Source: Corynebacterium aurimucosum ATCC 700975
GTDB taxonomy: Bacteria > Actinomycetota > Actinomycetes > Mycobacteriales > Mycobacteriaceae
NCBI RefSeq assembly: GCF_007672725.1
Contig: NZ_VDTC01000003.1
Location: forward strand, 113,245-177,244
Length of the DNA stretch: 64,000 bases
Direction: 5' to 3'
In this document: positions 9,107 to 19,787 of the stretch, piece after piece
Numbering within the stretch: position 1 is the stretch's first letter
Layout: each line of letters begins with the position of its first letter
Program-made: the position numbers and the translations under genes
Notes under the pieces: generated by a model
Told to the model about the DNA's origin: nothing
The model's input: the letters and a program-made list of their open reading frames with translations, nothing else
Databases searched by the model: none

Positions 9107-9493
9107 GTGTAGCGAAATGACGCCGCTTGGTACGCTCATTACCCCCGTCAAGGTGGGAAAATGCGGGTGTGTGACCAAATACACTTAGTAGGGTTTTGGC
9201 AGAATGTGGGCGTTTTATGCGGCCGCACGGCGCTGGGCTGTGCCTTTAGGTTCACAACGCTGCCCCCACGTGCGAAAACTTGAAGGCGAACTGATAGCAT
9301 TCTCTTCGGGTTACCGCGGGTTAGCGTCATGCTATCCCGAAACAGTACGGTTTATCCTTGCCCTGTTTACGCTGATGTGCGACGGAGTCCGTGAACAGGG
9401 CAAAGAGCTTGAGACGTCCATCGCACCACATAGCCTTCGACAAGCTGTGTGGCCCGAACACGGGAGAGAACGCTGAGCGTTACGACATTGGCC
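9107..9493 (+). promoter_or_regulatory. atp operon promoter and leader region
   Basis: 387 nt without a gene between the atpI terminator and atpB. It must hold the main promoter of the ATP synthase operon. A possible extended -10 is TGATAGCAT (about 9291-9299), but TAGGGT near 9188 is another option and no -35 stands out, so the start point is open. The strongest visible element is the hairpin at 9358-9403. GGGAGAG (9461-9467) is the only Shine-Dalgarno-like string and is 26 nt from the ATG I chose for atpB. Confidence 0.55.
9358..9403 (+). promoter_or_regulatory. Long hairpin in the atp leader
   Basis: TTGCCCTGTT (9358-9367) pairs fully with AACAGGGCAA (9394-9403), then a T-G wobble and ACG/CGT extend the stem to 14 pairs around an 18-nt loop. 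No U-run follows, so it is not a simple terminator. It could be an RNA control element or processing site for atpB. Confidence 0.6.
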
Positions 9494-10306
9494 ATGAAGG
9501 GTGAGTTTCACGCACCCGAACTGGATCCAGAATTTTTCCCGGGGCACGTAACCGAAGATGGTGGAGTCGTCGATCTCCTGTTCGCCGATTTCGCCAACGG
9601 TTGGTTCGCTTTGGATCGCATCATGCTGGTCCGCCTGTTTATGGCGGCTATCTTGGTGCTCCTTTTTGTTGTCGCCTTTAAGAACCCGAAGCTGGTTCCT
9701 AAAGGATTGCAGAACGTAGCGGAGCATGCGATTGACTTCGTACGAATTCACATCGCAGAGGACATTCTCGGCCGTAAGGAAGGACGTCGTTTCCTTCCGA
9801 TCCTGGCCACGATCTTCTTCGGTGTTTTGTTCTGGAACGTAGCAACTATTGTTCCAGCCCTAAACATCTCTCCGAATGCTCGTATTGGTATGCCAATCGT
9901 GCTGGCAGTCGTTGCGTACATCGCCATGATTTACGCCGGCGCAAAGCGCTTTGGCTTCGGCAAGTTCGTCAAGTCCTCGGTGGTTATTCCTAACCTGCCA
10001 CCGTTGCTGCACGTGCTTGTTGTGCCGATTGAGGCTTTCTCTACGTTTGTCATGCGTCCAGTCACGCTGGCTCTTCGTCTTATGGCGAACTTCCTGGCTG
10101 GCCACCTCATTTTGGTCCTGTTGTACTCGGCAACGAACTTCTTCTTCTTCCAGTTCAACGGTTGGACCGCACTGAGTGGCCTCACTCTGGTCGCAGCGGT
10201 TCTGTTCACGCTGTACGAAATTATCGTCATCTTCCTGCAGGCATACATTTTCGCCCTGCTGACGGCGGTATACATCGAATTGTCGCTGCATGCAGATTCG
10301 CACTAA
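9494..10306 (+). CDS. atpB: ATP synthase subunit a (Fo)
   Basis: Membrane half-channel subunit that carries protons to the c-ring. About 270 residues with the expected hydrophobic helices, and the conserved helix with the essential arginine in VTLALRLMANFLAGHL. The C-terminal helix region is AYIFALLTAVYIELSLH. The start is uncertain: ATG 9494 gives MKGEFHAPELDPEFF but has no close ribosome-binding site. TTG 9488 or GTG 9449 in the same frame remain possible; GGGAGAG lies at 9461-9467. First gene of the atpBEFHAGDC operon. Confidence 0.93.
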   Translation: MKGEFHAPELDPEFFPGHVTEDGGVVDLLFADFANGWFALDRIMLVRLFMAAILVLLFVVAFKNPKLVPKGLQNVAEHAIDFVRIHIAEDILGRKEGRRFLPILATIFFGVLFWNVATIVPALNISPNARIGMPIVLAVVAYIAMIYAGAKRFGFGKFVKSSVVIPNLPPLLHVLVVPIEAFSTFVMRPVTLALRLMANFLAGHLILVLLYSATNFFFFQFNGWTALSGLTLVAAVLFTLYEIIVIFLQAYIFALLTAVYIELSLHADSH

Positions 10307-10387
10307 CAACAACGCGAACCTCGCGGTTAACTAAATACCCCAGAAATCACCACTTCCCCCGCGGAACAATTCGTGGGAAAACATTGA

Positions 10388-10648
<261 letters not shown>

Positions 10649-10692
10649 AGAGCGCTTTACACAAGTAAATCGAACTTTAAGAACGGAGCCCC

Positions 10693-11265
10693 ATGAACAA
10701 CGTCATTTACTACCTTGCAGCAGAGGGAAGTGAGCACCTGCCGCTGGAGAGCGGCAACTCCATCCTTCTGCCCAAGATGTACGACTTGGTCTGGTCGATC
10801 ATTCCGTTCGCCATCATCCTGATTGTGTTCTGGAAGCTTGTTCTTCCGGCATACAACAAGATGCTGCAGGAGCGTGAAGACCGGATCGAAGGTGGCCTTA
10901 AGCGTGCGGAGGCTCAGCAGGCCGAAGCAAAGGCCGCTCTGGAAAAGTACAATGCTCAGCTCGCTGACGCGCGAGCAGAGGCTGCGGAGATCCGCGAGCA
11001 GGCGCGCGAGCGCGGCAAGCTGATCGAGGCAGAGGCTAAGGAAGCTGCCGAGGAAGAGTCTCGTCGCATCCTGACCGCCGGCGAGAAGCAGCTTGAAGCT
11101 TCCCGTGCACAGGTCGTGTCTGAGCTGCGTTCCGACATCGGACAGAACTCCATCAACCTGGCAGAGAAGCTGCTCGGCGGCGAACTTTCGGACGCCACCA
11201 AGCAGTCCTCCACGATTGATAACTTCCTGTCCGAGCTCGACACTGTGGCACCGGCCGGAAAGTAG
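10693..11265 (+). CDS. atpF: ATP synthase subunit b (Fo stator)
   Basis: Peripheral stalk subunit linking subunit a to delta and the F1 head. 190 residues: short periplasmic N-terminus, one transmembrane helix (about 35-55, [20 protein letters not shown]), then a long charged helix rich in Ala, Glu, Arg and Lys that forms the dimeric coiled coil. Unlike mycobacteria there is no fusion of a second b with delta; delta is separate and follows 6 nt downstream. Confidence 0.95.
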   Translation: MNNVIYYLAAEGSEHLPLESGNSILLPKMYDLVWSIIPFAIILIVFWKLVLPAYNKMLQEREDRIEGGLKRAEAQQAEAKAALEKYNAQLADARAEAAEIREQARERGKLIEAEAKEAAEEESRRILTAGEKQLEASRAQVVSELRSDIGQNSINLAEKLLGGELSDATKQSSTIDNFLSELDTVAPAGK

Positions 11266-11271
11266 GCAACG

Positions 11272-12087
11272 ATGAAGGCAGCTAGCCGCGAAGCACTCGC
11301 TACCGTTGAGTCCAAGCTGGATGAGTTCCTCTCCGGTGACCGCTCGGTGGCGACTGCTACCCAGGCAGGCCAGGACCTCTTTGAGGTTGTCCGCGTCCTC
11401 GACGGCGACCGCGAACTGCGTGTCGCGCTGACCGACGACGCCGCTACCTCCGAGGAGCGCAAGTCCCTGGCCCAGACCCTTTTCGGCGGAAAGGTCACCC
11501 CGGTTGCACTCCAGGTGCTGCAGGAAGCCGCCGCCGCACAGTGGTCGACCCCGCGTGATATCGCCCGTGGCCTCATCATCCTCGGCCGCCGCGCACTGCT
11601 GCGTGGCGCTGAGTTTGAGGGCAAGCTGGGCCAGGTAGAAGATGAGCTCTTCTCCCTGTCGCGCGTGCTTGACCGCGAAGGCGAACTGACCCAGCTGCTT
11701 TCAGACCGTACTGCTACGTCCGATCGCAAGGTCGGGCTGCTGGCAAGCGTGCTCTACGGCAAGGTCACGATGGTTACTGAGGCGCTCGCGCTGCAGGCCA
11801 TTGGCCGCCCGGAGCAGAACCCGATTGATGATCTCGCCGGTCTGGCGGACACCGCAGCCAAGCTGCAGGGCCGTACCATCGCGCGAGTGACCACCGCGGG
11901 TGAGCTGAATGATAGCCAGCGGGCAGCACTCGCTGAAAAGCTGGGCAAAATTTATGGTCGTGCGATGTCCATCCACTCTGAGGTTGACACCAGCCTCCTC
12001 GGTGGTATGACCATCCGCGTCGGCGACGAAGTCATCGATGGCTCGACGGCAGGCAAGATTGCTCGCCTTCGTGCGCAGATGGCATAA
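11272..12087 (+). CDS. atpH: ATP synthase subunit delta, long form with a duplicated segment
   Basis: Connects the peripheral stalk to the top of the F1 alpha3beta3 head. At 271 residues it is about 90 longer than E. coli delta (177). The extra length is explained by an internal repeat: residues 35-85 (DLFEVVRVLD...) and 125-175 (ELFSLSRVLD...) align with a 90-residue offset, sharing RVLD, the L...D..ATS..RK block, L(F/Y)GGKV-like and ALxLQ positions. The C-terminal delta domain ends VGDEVIDGSTAGKIARLRAQM, which is standard. The long form is known from actinobacteria. Confidence 0.94.
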   Translation: MKAASREALATVESKLDEFLSGDRSVATATQAGQDLFEVVRVLDGDRELRVALTDDAATSEERKSLAQTLFGGKVTPVALQVLQEAAAAQWSTPRDIARGLIILGRRALLRGAEFEGKLGQVEDELFSLSRVLDREGELTQLLSDRTATSDRKVGLLASVLYGKVTMVTEALALQAIGRPEQNPIDDLAGLADTAAKLQGRTIARVTTAGELNDSQRAALAEKLGKIYGRAMSIHSEVDTSLLGGMTIRVGDEVIDGSTAGKIARLRAQMA

Positions 12088-12147
12088 GCCGAAACGACAG
12101 AAACGATTAAGTAATTGCTGGAAGATACTACCGAGAGCAGGAAGAAC

Positions 12148-13788
12148 ATGGCGGAGCTGACGATCTCCTCCGACGAGATCCGTAGCGCGATTGCGAACTA
12201 CACCTCGAGCTACTCCGCGGAGGCCTCCCGTGAGGAGGTCGGCGTGGTCATTTCGGCAGCTGACGGTATTGCGCAGGTTTCGGGCCTGCCGTCCGTCATG
12301 GCGAATGAGCTGCTCGAGTTCCCCGGCGGCGTGATTGGCGTCGCACAGAACCTTGACACCAACTCCATCGGCGTCGTGGTCTTGGGCAACTTCGAGTCGC
12401 TCAAAGAAGGCGACGAGGTCAAGAGGACCGGTGAGGTTCTCTCCATCCCTGTGGGCGAGGAATTCCTCGGCCGCGTAATTAACCCCCTGGGCCAGCCGAT
12501 CGACGGCATGGGCCCGATCACCGCTGAAGAGGACCGCGTCCTCGAGCTGCAGGCACCGTCCGTGCTGCAGCGTCAGCCGGTGGAAGAGCCGATGCAGACC
12601 GGCATCAAGGCTATTGACGCGATGACCCCGATTGGTCGCGGTCAGCGTCAGTTGATCATTGGTGACCGTAAGACGGGTAAGACCGCTGTCTGTATCGACA
12701 CCATCCTGAACCAGAAGGCTAACTGGGAATCTGGCGACAAGAACAAGCAGGTCCGCTGCATCTACGTCGCCATCGGCCAGAAGGGCTCCACCATTGCTGG
12801 TGTGCGCCACACCCTGGAGCAGCACGGCGCACTGGAGTACACCACCATCGTGGCGGCTCCGGCATCCGACGCCGCCGGCTTCAAGTGGCTGGCACCGTTC
12901 TCCGGTGCAGCTCTGGGTCAGCACTGGATGTACCAGGGCAACCACGTCCTGATCATTTATGATGATCTGACCAAGCAGGCCGAGGCCTACCGTGCGATTT
13001 CCCTTCTTCTGCGCCGTCCGCCGGGCCGCGAGGCTTACCCGGGCGACGTCTTCTACCTCCACTCCCGTCTGCTGGAGCGCGCTGCAAAGCTCTCCGACGA
13101 CATGGGTGCAGGTTCCATGACCGCACTGCCGATCATTGAGACCAAGGCGAACGACGTCTCCGCCTTCATTCCGACCAACGTTATTTCTATTACCGACGGC
13201 CAGGTCTTCCTGGAGTCCGACCTGTTCAACCAGGGCGTCCGTCCGGCAATTAACGTCGGTGTGTCGGTCTCCCGTGTTGGTGGTGCCGCACAGACCAAGG
13301 GTATGAAGAAGGTCGCCGGTAACCTGCGTCTTGAGCTGGCTGCCTACCGCGATCTGCAGGCCTTCGCGGCCTTCGCATCTGACCTGGATCCGGCCTCCAA
13401 GGCTCAGCTGGAGCGCGGTGAGCGTCTCGTCGAGCTGCTCAAGCAGTCCGAGTCCTCCCCGCAGCCTGTCGAGTACCAGATGGTGTCCATCTTCCTTGCA
13501 GACCAGGGCATCTTCGACGTCGTTCCCGTCGAGGACGTACGCCGCTTCGAGAAGGAGCTGCACGATCACCTCAACTCTGCAACCCCGCAGGTGTTCGAGC
13601 AGATCCAGGGCGGTACCGCTCTGACCGACGAGTCCAAGGATGCACTTGTTGCAGCTGCTAAGGACTTCATTCCGTCCTTCCGCACGACCGAGGGCAACAA
13701 CCTCGGTACCGAGGCACCGGTTGACCCGCTCGCCGCGGATGACGTGAATAAGACCGAGCTCAACGTCTCCCGCAAGACGGCCAAATAG
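12148..13788 (+). CDS. atpA: ATP synthase subunit alpha (F1)
   Basis: Non-catalytic nucleotide-binding subunit of F1. 546 residues with the P-loop GDRKTGKT at 172-179, [14 protein letters not shown], the signature [23 protein letters not shown] and the C-terminal helical bundle. The C-terminal tail extends some 35 residues beyond E. coli alpha ([19 protein letters not shown]...), similar to the tail that damps ATP hydrolysis in mycobacteria; that role here is inference. ATG 12148 follows AGGAAG, while the upstream in-frame start at 12115 has none. Confidence 0.96.
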   Translation: MAELTISSDEIRSAIANYTSSYSAEASREEVGVVISAADGIAQVSGLPSVMANELLEFPGGVIGVAQNLDTNSIGVVVLGNFESLKEGDEVKRTGEVLSIPVGEEFLGRVINPLGQPIDGMGPITAEEDRVLELQAPSVLQRQPVEEPMQTGIKAIDAMTPIGRGQRQLIIGDRKTGKTAVCIDTILNQKANWESGDKNKQVRCIYVAIGQKGSTIAGVRHTLEQHGALEYTTIVAAPASDAAGFKWLAPFSGAALGQHWMYQGNHVLIIYDDLTKQAEAYRAISLLLRRPPGREAYPGDVFYLHSRLLERAAKLSDDMGAGSMTALPIIETKANDVSAFIPTNVISITDGQVFLESDLFNQGVRPAINVGVSVSRVGGAAQTKGMKKVAGNLRLELAAYRDLQAFAAFASDLDPASKAQLERGERLVELLKQSESSPQPVEYQMVSIFLADQGIFDVVPVEDVRRFEKELHDHLNSATPQVFEQIQGGTALTDESKDALVAAAKDFIPSFRTTEGNNLGTEAPVDPLAADDVNKTELNVSRKTAK

Positions 13789-13844
13789 AGTTTCGCACGC
13801 TCTAAGAATTAACCGTCTAGATAAAGAAGGGAGGAGCGAACACC

Positions 13845-14828
13845 ATGGCTAATCTTCGTGAACTGCGTGACCGCATCCGGTCCGTTAATTCCACCAAGAA
13901 GATCACCAAGGCACAGGAGCTCATTGCTACCTCGCGCATTACCAAGGCTCAGGCCAGGGTAGAGGCGTCGCAGCCTTATGCACGTGAACTGTCCAACGTG
14001 CTCAACAAGCTGGCGGCGCACACGTCCCTGGATCACCCGATGCTCCGGGAACGCGAAGATGCAAAGGTGGCCGCCATTCTCGTGGTCTCTTCGGACCGCG
14101 GCATGTGCGGTGGCTACAACAACAACATCTTCAAGAAGGCGGCCGAGCTGGAAGCCCTGCTCAAGAGTGAGGGTTTCGAGACCGTCCGCTACGTGACCGG
14201 CAACAAGGGCGTTGGCTTCTACAAGTTCCGTGAGGCCGAGGTCGCAGGCAGCTGGACTGGATTCTCGCAGGATCCAACCTGGGAGAAGACGCACGACGTG
14301 CGCCGCCACATCATCGACGGCTTCGTTGCCGGTTCGAATGGCCAGGCTAAGACCCGCGAGGGTATTCACCTGGAGGGCGAGACCGTTCGCGGTTTCGACC
14401 AGGTACACGTTGTGTACACCGAGTTCGAGTCCATGCTGACCCAGACCGCGCGTGTGCAGCAGCTGCTGCCGGTGGTACCGGTTATCGAGGAAGAGGACTA
14501 CCACATGGGTGAGTCCGCGCTTTCCGACGCCGAGCCGAACAATCAGATCACTCCTGATTACGACTTCGAGCCGGATGCGGACACCCTCATGAACGCACTG
14601 CTTCCGCAGTACGTGTCCCGCCTCCTGTTTGCGATGTTCTTGGAGTCCTCGGCCTCCGAGTCAGCCGCACGCCGTACCGCAATGAAGTCTGCAACTGATA
14701 ACGCAACCGAGCTGGTCAAGGACCTCTCCCGCGTGGCCAACCAGGCCCGTCAGGCGCAGATTACCCAAGAAATCACAGAGATCGTCGGTGGCGCTGGGGC
14801 GCTCGCCGAAAGCGCAGAAAGTGACTAG
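13845..14828 (+). CDS. atpG: ATP synthase subunit gamma (F1 central shaft)
   Basis: Rotating shaft inside the alpha3beta3 head. 327 residues with the paired N- and C-terminal helices (MANLRELRDRIRSVNSTKKITKAQELIA and SESAARRTAMKSATDNATELV). Compared with E. coli gamma (287) there is an insertion in the middle region and an acidic segment near 215-245 (VIEEEDYHMGESALSDAEPNN). GAAGGGAGGAG precedes the ATG. Coupled tightly to atpD, which begins 3 nt after the stop. Confidence 0.95.
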   Translation: MANLRELRDRIRSVNSTKKITKAQELIATSRITKAQARVEASQPYARELSNVLNKLAAHTSLDHPMLREREDAKVAAILVVSSDRGMCGGYNNNIFKKAAELEALLKSEGFETVRYVTGNKGVGFYKFREAEVAGSWTGFSQDPTWEKTHDVRRHIIDGFVAGSNGQAKTREGIHLEGETVRGFDQVHVVYTEFESMLTQTARVQQLLPVVPVIEEEDYHMGESALSDAEPNNQITPDYDFEPDADTLMNALLPQYVSRLLFAMFLESSASESAARRTAMKSATDNATELVKDLSRVANQARQAQITQEITEIVGGAGALAESAESD

Positions 14829-16280
<1,452 letters not shown>

Positions 16281-16290
16281 GGAGAGGCAC

Positions 16291-16659
16291 ATGGCTGACA
16301 TCACCGCCGAATTGGTTTCCGTCGAGCGCCTGCTGTGGACCGGAAAGGCCACCATGGTGACGGCTGAGACCACCGAGGGTGAGATCGGCGTGCTTCCTGG
16401 CCATGAGCCCATGGTCGGTCAGTTGATCGACAATGGTGTAGTGACCATCCACCCGGCGGACGGCGAGCGTCGTGTCGCCGCTGTCCAGGGTGGCTTCCTC
16501 TCCGTGTCCGAGAACAAGATCACCGTCCTCGCCGATTGGGCCATCTGGGCCTCGGAGGTCGATGAAGCACAGGCACAGGAAGACCTGAAGTCTGAGCGCG
16601 AGCTGACGAGGTCCCGTGGCGATGCCGCATTGCGCGCCGCCCGCCGCTTCAACAGCTAA
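16291..16659 (+). CDS. atpC: ATP synthase subunit epsilon (F1)
   Basis: Small rotor subunit contacting gamma and the c-ring. 122 residues: N-terminal beta-sandwich ([16 protein letters not shown]..., [17 protein letters not shown]) and a short C-terminal helical hairpin ([18 protein letters not shown]). The second helix is shortened, as in other actinobacteria. Last gene of the operon; a terminator follows 58 nt later. Confidence 0.94.
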   Translation: MADITAELVSVERLLWTGKATMVTAETTEGEIGVLPGHEPMVGQLIDNGVVTIHPADGERRVAAVQGGFLSVSENKITVLADWAIWASEVDEAQAQEDLKSERELTRSRGDAALRAARRFNS

Positions 16660-16717
16660 CGGATGAGCGGAGAGGGAAACGACGGGCAGCAATGACCGCC
16701 CTTCCCACTCTCACTTA

Positions 16718-16757
16718 GGAACCCCACAACCTCGCTAAGAGGGGGTGGGGTTCCTTC
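16718..16757 (+). terminator. Intrinsic terminator of the atp operon
   Basis: Ten-pair stem GGAACCCCAC (16718-16727) and GTGGGGTTCC (16745-16754), loop rich in purines, followed by a short TTC run. Ends transcription after atpC. Confidence 0.8.
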
Positions 16758-16856
16758 GTGATATGCGCCAAAGGTCAAGCAAGGACTAGCATTGTTTCCT
16801 CCGCGAGCGGTAGAATCAACGCAACGTTTCTTACTCGCGGTGAAGGAAATCAACCC

Positions 16857-17342
16857 ATGAACTCTCAGGTGCTCCAAGGGCTATCTATTCTTTTAGGTCT
16901 GTGCGCACTGATTCTTCTGGTTGTCGTCATTCTGGCCGCAGTTCGGTTTTTTACGGTGCGTTCCCGCGGAACGAGCATCCTTCTGCGTCGGCTTCCTTCG
17001 AAGGACTCCCATACGTGGCGCCACGGCCTCGTGCGTTATGACGGCGAGTATATGGAGTACTTCAAGCTTCGCTCCGTATTGCCGCGCGCCAACAAACGCT
17101 TTAATCGCCTCGACATCGAACTGGGCAGCACCCGCCCAATGGATGATGACGAGGCTTCTTTTATGCCCTCTGGTCACCAGATCATCCGGATTAGCATCGA
17201 TGGGCGGGACTATGAGATTGCCTCTGATGCGCACGGAATCATGGCCTTGAATGCGTGGGTGGAATCGGCGCCGTCGAAGCGCCAACAGAAGTTGGATTAT
17301 CGCCAGATGCGCCAGCGAGCTACCCGCTTACCAAAGAAGTAG
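16857..17342 (+). CDS. DUF2550 membrane-anchored protein
   Basis: 161-residue protein with one N-terminal transmembrane helix (about 8-31, [24 protein letters not shown]) and a soluble domain with many Arg, Asp and aromatic residues. It matches the DUF2550 family found directly after atpC in mycobacteria (Rv1312) and corynebacteria. The function is unknown; the fixed place next to ATP synthase and nucS is the only clue. The start ATG 16857 follows GAAGGAAAT; the frame is open to 16758, but that would run into the atp terminator. Confidence 0.8.
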   Translation: MNSQVLQGLSILLGLCALILLVVVILAAVRFFTVRSRGTSILLRRLPSKDSHTWRHGLVRYDGEYMEYFKLRSVLPRANKRFNRLDIELGSTRPMDDDEASFMPSGHQIIRISIDGRDYEIASDAHGIMALNAWVESAPSKRQQKLDYRQMRQRATRLPKK

Positions 17343-17352
17343 CGCCCAACGA

Positions 17353-17358
17353 TAGGGT
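17353..17358 (+). promoter_or_regulatory. -10 element of nucS (leaderless type)
   Basis: TAGGGT, 7 nt before ATG 17366. Confidence 0.45.
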
Positions 17359-17365
17359 AGAGGGC

Positions 17366-18058
17366 ATGCGTGTTGTCATCGCCCAATGCTCCGTAGATTA
17401 CGTAGGCCGCCTCGACGCCCACCTTCCCATGGCGGACCGTCTCATCCTCATCAAAGCCGATGGTTCGGTGTCCATCCATGCGGATGACCGTGCCTATAAG
17501 CCGCTGAACTGGATGACTCCGCCGTGCACCTTTTCGGAGTCGGCAATTGAGGATATCGACGGTGAAGACACAGGAGAGAAGCTGTGGCTGGTAGAAAACC
17601 CGAAAGGTGAGCAGCTGCGTATCACCATCGCCCAGATCCACCAGGAGATCGACATGGATCTGGGAGAAGACCCCGGCTTGGTCAAGGATGGCGTGGAAGC
17701 CCACTTGCAGGAGCTGTTGGCGGAACACATAGAAACGTTGGGGGAGAAGTACTCGCTGGTGCGCCGCGAGTATCCCACCGCGATTGGTCCGGTAGACATC
17801 ATGGCCAAGAACTCCAAGAATGAATTCGTAGCGGTCGAGGTCAAGCGCCGCGGCGGAATTGATGGCGTCGAGCAGCTCACGCGCTACCTTGAGTTGCTCA
17901 ACCGCGACGACTTGCTAGCACCGGTCCACGGTGTGTTCGCAGCGCAGGAAATCAAGCCCCAAGCGCGGACCTTGGCGGAAGACCGCGGTATCCGTTGCGT
18001 CGTCCTGGACTACCAAGAGCTGCGCGGCATCGAGTCCAACGAGCTGCGGTTGTTCTAG
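17366..18058 (+). CDS. nucS: Mismatch-specific endonuclease NucS (EndoMS)
   Basis: Cuts both strands at G/T, G/G and T/T mismatches and replaces MutS/MutL repair in many actinobacteria. 230 residues: N-terminal dimerisation/DNA-binding domain ([16 protein letters not shown]..., [15 protein letters not shown]) and a C-terminal PD-(D/E)XK-type nuclease domain with GPVDIMAKN and [11 protein letters not shown] (the Glu and Lys of the motif). The protein ends ELRLF, resembling the C-terminal beta-clamp-binding peptide described for this family. The start follows the conserved MRLVIA-type N-terminus; the frame is open upstream to 17255. Confidence 0.93.
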   Translation: MRVVIAQCSVDYVGRLDAHLPMADRLILIKADGSVSIHADDRAYKPLNWMTPPCTFSESAIEDIDGEDTGEKLWLVENPKGEQLRITIAQIHQEIDMDLGEDPGLVKDGVEAHLQELLAEHIETLGEKYSLVRREYPTAIGPVDIMAKNSKNEFVAVEVKRRGGIDGVEQLTRYLELLNRDDLLAPVHGVFAAQEIKPQARTLAEDRGIRCVVLDYQELRGIESNELRLF

Positions 18059-18342
18059 TGCCGCGCCGCAATCGTAGGATCCGCGAAGAGCCACGGTCAC
18101 TGCCGCGCGACGGCAGTGCCTTCCTCGGCTCGCAGACGGTACCAGGGCCGAGCTGGACCCATGGCGAGCCTTTCGTTATGAGACACGTCGGCAGCGCGGC
18201 CGCTCAGAAGTACTACGTGTGCCCGGGATGCAACCAGAACATACCTCCCGGGGTGGCGCACATCGTGGCGTGGCCGCGGGATACCGGCGGGCGCGCAGAT
18301 GATCGCCGACACTGGCACCGGCACTGCTGGGAGCGGCGGTAG
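18058..18342 (+). CDS. Small CxxC/His-Cys protein, conserved in actinobacteria, function unknown
   Basis: 94-residue protein. The first 40 residues are Arg-rich and variable; the rest is VMRHVGSAAAQKYYVCPGCNQNIPPGVAHIVAWP followed by DDRRHWHRHCWERR. The Cys pair CPGC plus the HWHxxCW end could coordinate one zinc ion, in the style of a treble-clef or HNH fold, but a catalytic site is not evident. Relatives are often annotated as ATP/GTP-binding, for which I see no motif. The GTG start overlaps the nucS stop by one base (TAGTG), so it is translationally coupled to nucS and may act with it. Confidence 0.72.
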   Translation: MPRRNRRIREEPRSLPRDGSAFLGSQTVPGPSWTHGEPFVMRHVGSAAAQKYYVCPGCNQNIPPGVAHIVAWPRDTGGRADDRRHWHRHCWERR

Positions 18343-18345
18343 GAT
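18340..18345 (+). promoter_or_regulatory. -10 element of the thiamine-binding-type gene
   Basis: TAGGAT overlapping the stop of the previous gene, 7 nt before ATG 18353. Confidence 0.4.
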
Positions 18346-18352
18346 AGCGGGC

Positions 18353-18661
18353 ATGATTGTTGCCTTTTCCGTAGCCCCCTCCGTCGTGGGCGATGAACGC
18401 GCTGAGATGTCCGAGGCCGTCGCCGAAGCCGTGCGTGTTGTCCGTGCTTCCGGCTTACCTAATGAGACCAATGCCATGTTTACCCTTGTGGAAGGCGAGT
18501 GGGATGAGGTCTTCGCGGTTATCAAGGAAGCCACCAATGCCGTGCGCGCGGTTTCGCCGCGCACGAGCCTGGTGATTAAAGCCGATATCCGCGAAGGCGT
18601 GACCGGGCAGATAACCCAAAAAGTAGATTCCGTTAATCGTTACCTGGAGGAGAATAAGTGA
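18353..18661 (+). CDS. MTH1187/UPF0045 family thiamine-binding-type protein
   Basis: 102-residue single-domain protein with ferredoxin-like fold features: MIVAFSVAPS at the N-terminus, then EAVRVVRASGLPNETNAMFTLVEGEWDEVFAVIKEA and TSLVIKADIR. Members bind thiamine or its pyrimidine and several are linked to thiamine uptake or to sulfur metabolism. Here no thiamine gene is near. The gene overlaps the next start by 4 nt (GTGA), implying coupling. Confidence 0.8.
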   Translation: MIVAFSVAPSVVGDERAEMSEAVAEAVRVVRASGLPNETNAMFTLVEGEWDEVFAVIKEATNAVRAVSPRTSLVIKADIREGVTGQITQKVDSVNRYLEENK

Positions 18662-19581
18662 CCGGACCGTATGTAGGAGGAGCCCTCGACCTGGGTGCTA
18701 TCAAGCAGCAGGCAGAGGCCAAGGCGAAAGCACAGGAACAGGGTACTACTGGTGCCTCGGCAGGTGTACAGCCCTTCTTTGAGGTCACCGAGCAGAACTT
18801 CGAGAATGACTTGGTGCGCCGCTCTGCGGAAGTACCCGTCATCGCCTTGATTGGCTCGCCGCGCTCCCCGGCCTCCGAGCAGCTCAAGAAGGACTTCGAG
18901 GAGATGGCGACCGCAGGTGGGCTGAAGTTCATCGTGGGCTATATCAACGCTGATGTTGTGCCCCAGGTGGCGCAGGTCTTCGGCGTACAGAATCTGCCGA
19001 CCACCGTTGCCATCGCCGCCGGCCAGCCCGTCACCAACTTTGAGGGCGGGCAGCCGCGCGAGAACCTGGAGCAGTGGGTAGCGGCGATCGTCGACAAGCT
19101 CGGCCCCCAGCTCAAGGGTTTGCCAGACCAAGATGTAGCGGGGGAGAGCCCAGAGGAAGAAGCAGCAGATCCGCGCCTGGGCCTGGCTGAGGACGCGCTC
19201 AACCGTGGCGATTTCGACGCTGCCATCGCTACCTATGAGGAGATTCTGGCCGCTGAGCCGGATAATGCGGAGATTAAGCAGGCGCGTGACACCACTGTGC
19301 TGCTCAAGCGCTTGGATCCGGCTAACCGTAGCGAGGACCCCATCGCCGCCGCCGATGCCGCCCCAGAGGACGTGGCAAAGCAGCTCGACGCCGCCGACGC
19401 GGAGGTCGTCGCCGGTGCCCCTGACCGAGCTTTCGAGCGCCTCATTGAGGCCATGAAGCGCACCGCTGGGGATGAGAAGGAACAGCTCAAGACCCGCCTC
19501 TTGGAGCTCTTTGGTCTCTTTGATTCCGGTGACCCGCGCGTACTGGCCGCACGCACGAAGCTGGCCAGCGCGTTGTATTAA
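18658..19581 (+). CDS. Thioredoxin-fold/TPR co-chaperone-like protein (YbbN/CnoX family), redox-inactive
   Basis: 307-residue cytoplasmic protein. Residues of about 35-140 form a thioredoxin fold (VTEQNFENDLV..., NLPTTVAIAAGQPV with the cis-proline), and about 160-300 are TPR-like helices (PRLGLAEDALNRGDFDAAIATYEEILAAEPDNAEIKQARD). Where active thioredoxins have CxxC this protein has GSPRSPAS, so it cannot do disulfide chemistry there. It resembles YbbN/CnoX, a chaperedoxin that protects clients and hands them to DnaK/GroEL. The corresponding M. tuberculosis gene is Rv1324, also just before glgB/glgE. Confidence 0.85.
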   Translation: MTGPYVGGALDLGAIKQQAEAKAKAQEQGTTGASAGVQPFFEVTEQNFENDLVRRSAEVPVIALIGSPRSPASEQLKKDFEEMATAGGLKFIVGYINADVVPQVAQVFGVQNLPTTVAIAAGQPVTNFEGGQPRENLEQWVAAIVDKLGPQLKGLPDQDVAGESPEEEAADPRLGLAEDALNRGDFDAAIATYEEILAAEPDNAEIKQARDTTVLLKRLDPANRSEDPIAAADAAPEDVAKQLDAADAEVVAGAPDRAFERLIEAMKRTAGDEKEQLKTRLLELFGLFDSGDPRVLAARTKLASALY

Positions 19582-19650
19582 AGACGGCGTAGAAATAGTG
19601 CCCAGCTTGTGCCGGGCCCGAGAGCGACCTTCCCGGACTGTCGCGGGCTG

Positions 19651-19696
19651 GACCCTCAGGATGACTCAGTTGAGTCTTCTCCTGAGGGTCTTTTTT
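19651..19696 (+). terminator. Intrinsic terminator after the thioredoxin/TPR gene
   Basis: Perfect ten-pair stem GACCCTCAGG (19651-19660) with CCTGAGGGTC (19681-19690), an inner GACTCA/TGAGTC stem and a T6 run to 19696. Confidence 0.9.
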
Positions 19697-19787
19697 GCGT
19701 TCAAGCAATGAGGTGACGTATGGCATGTTAAATTGCTTTTTGTGCGATACAGCACAATGGTTGTTTGACTCTTTCTGGAGGACTCTC

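Noticed and set aside
11701-13569. 622-codon antisense frame over atpH-atpA
   Set aside because: Lies wholly opposite highly conserved genes; typical antisense frame in a GC-rich genome.
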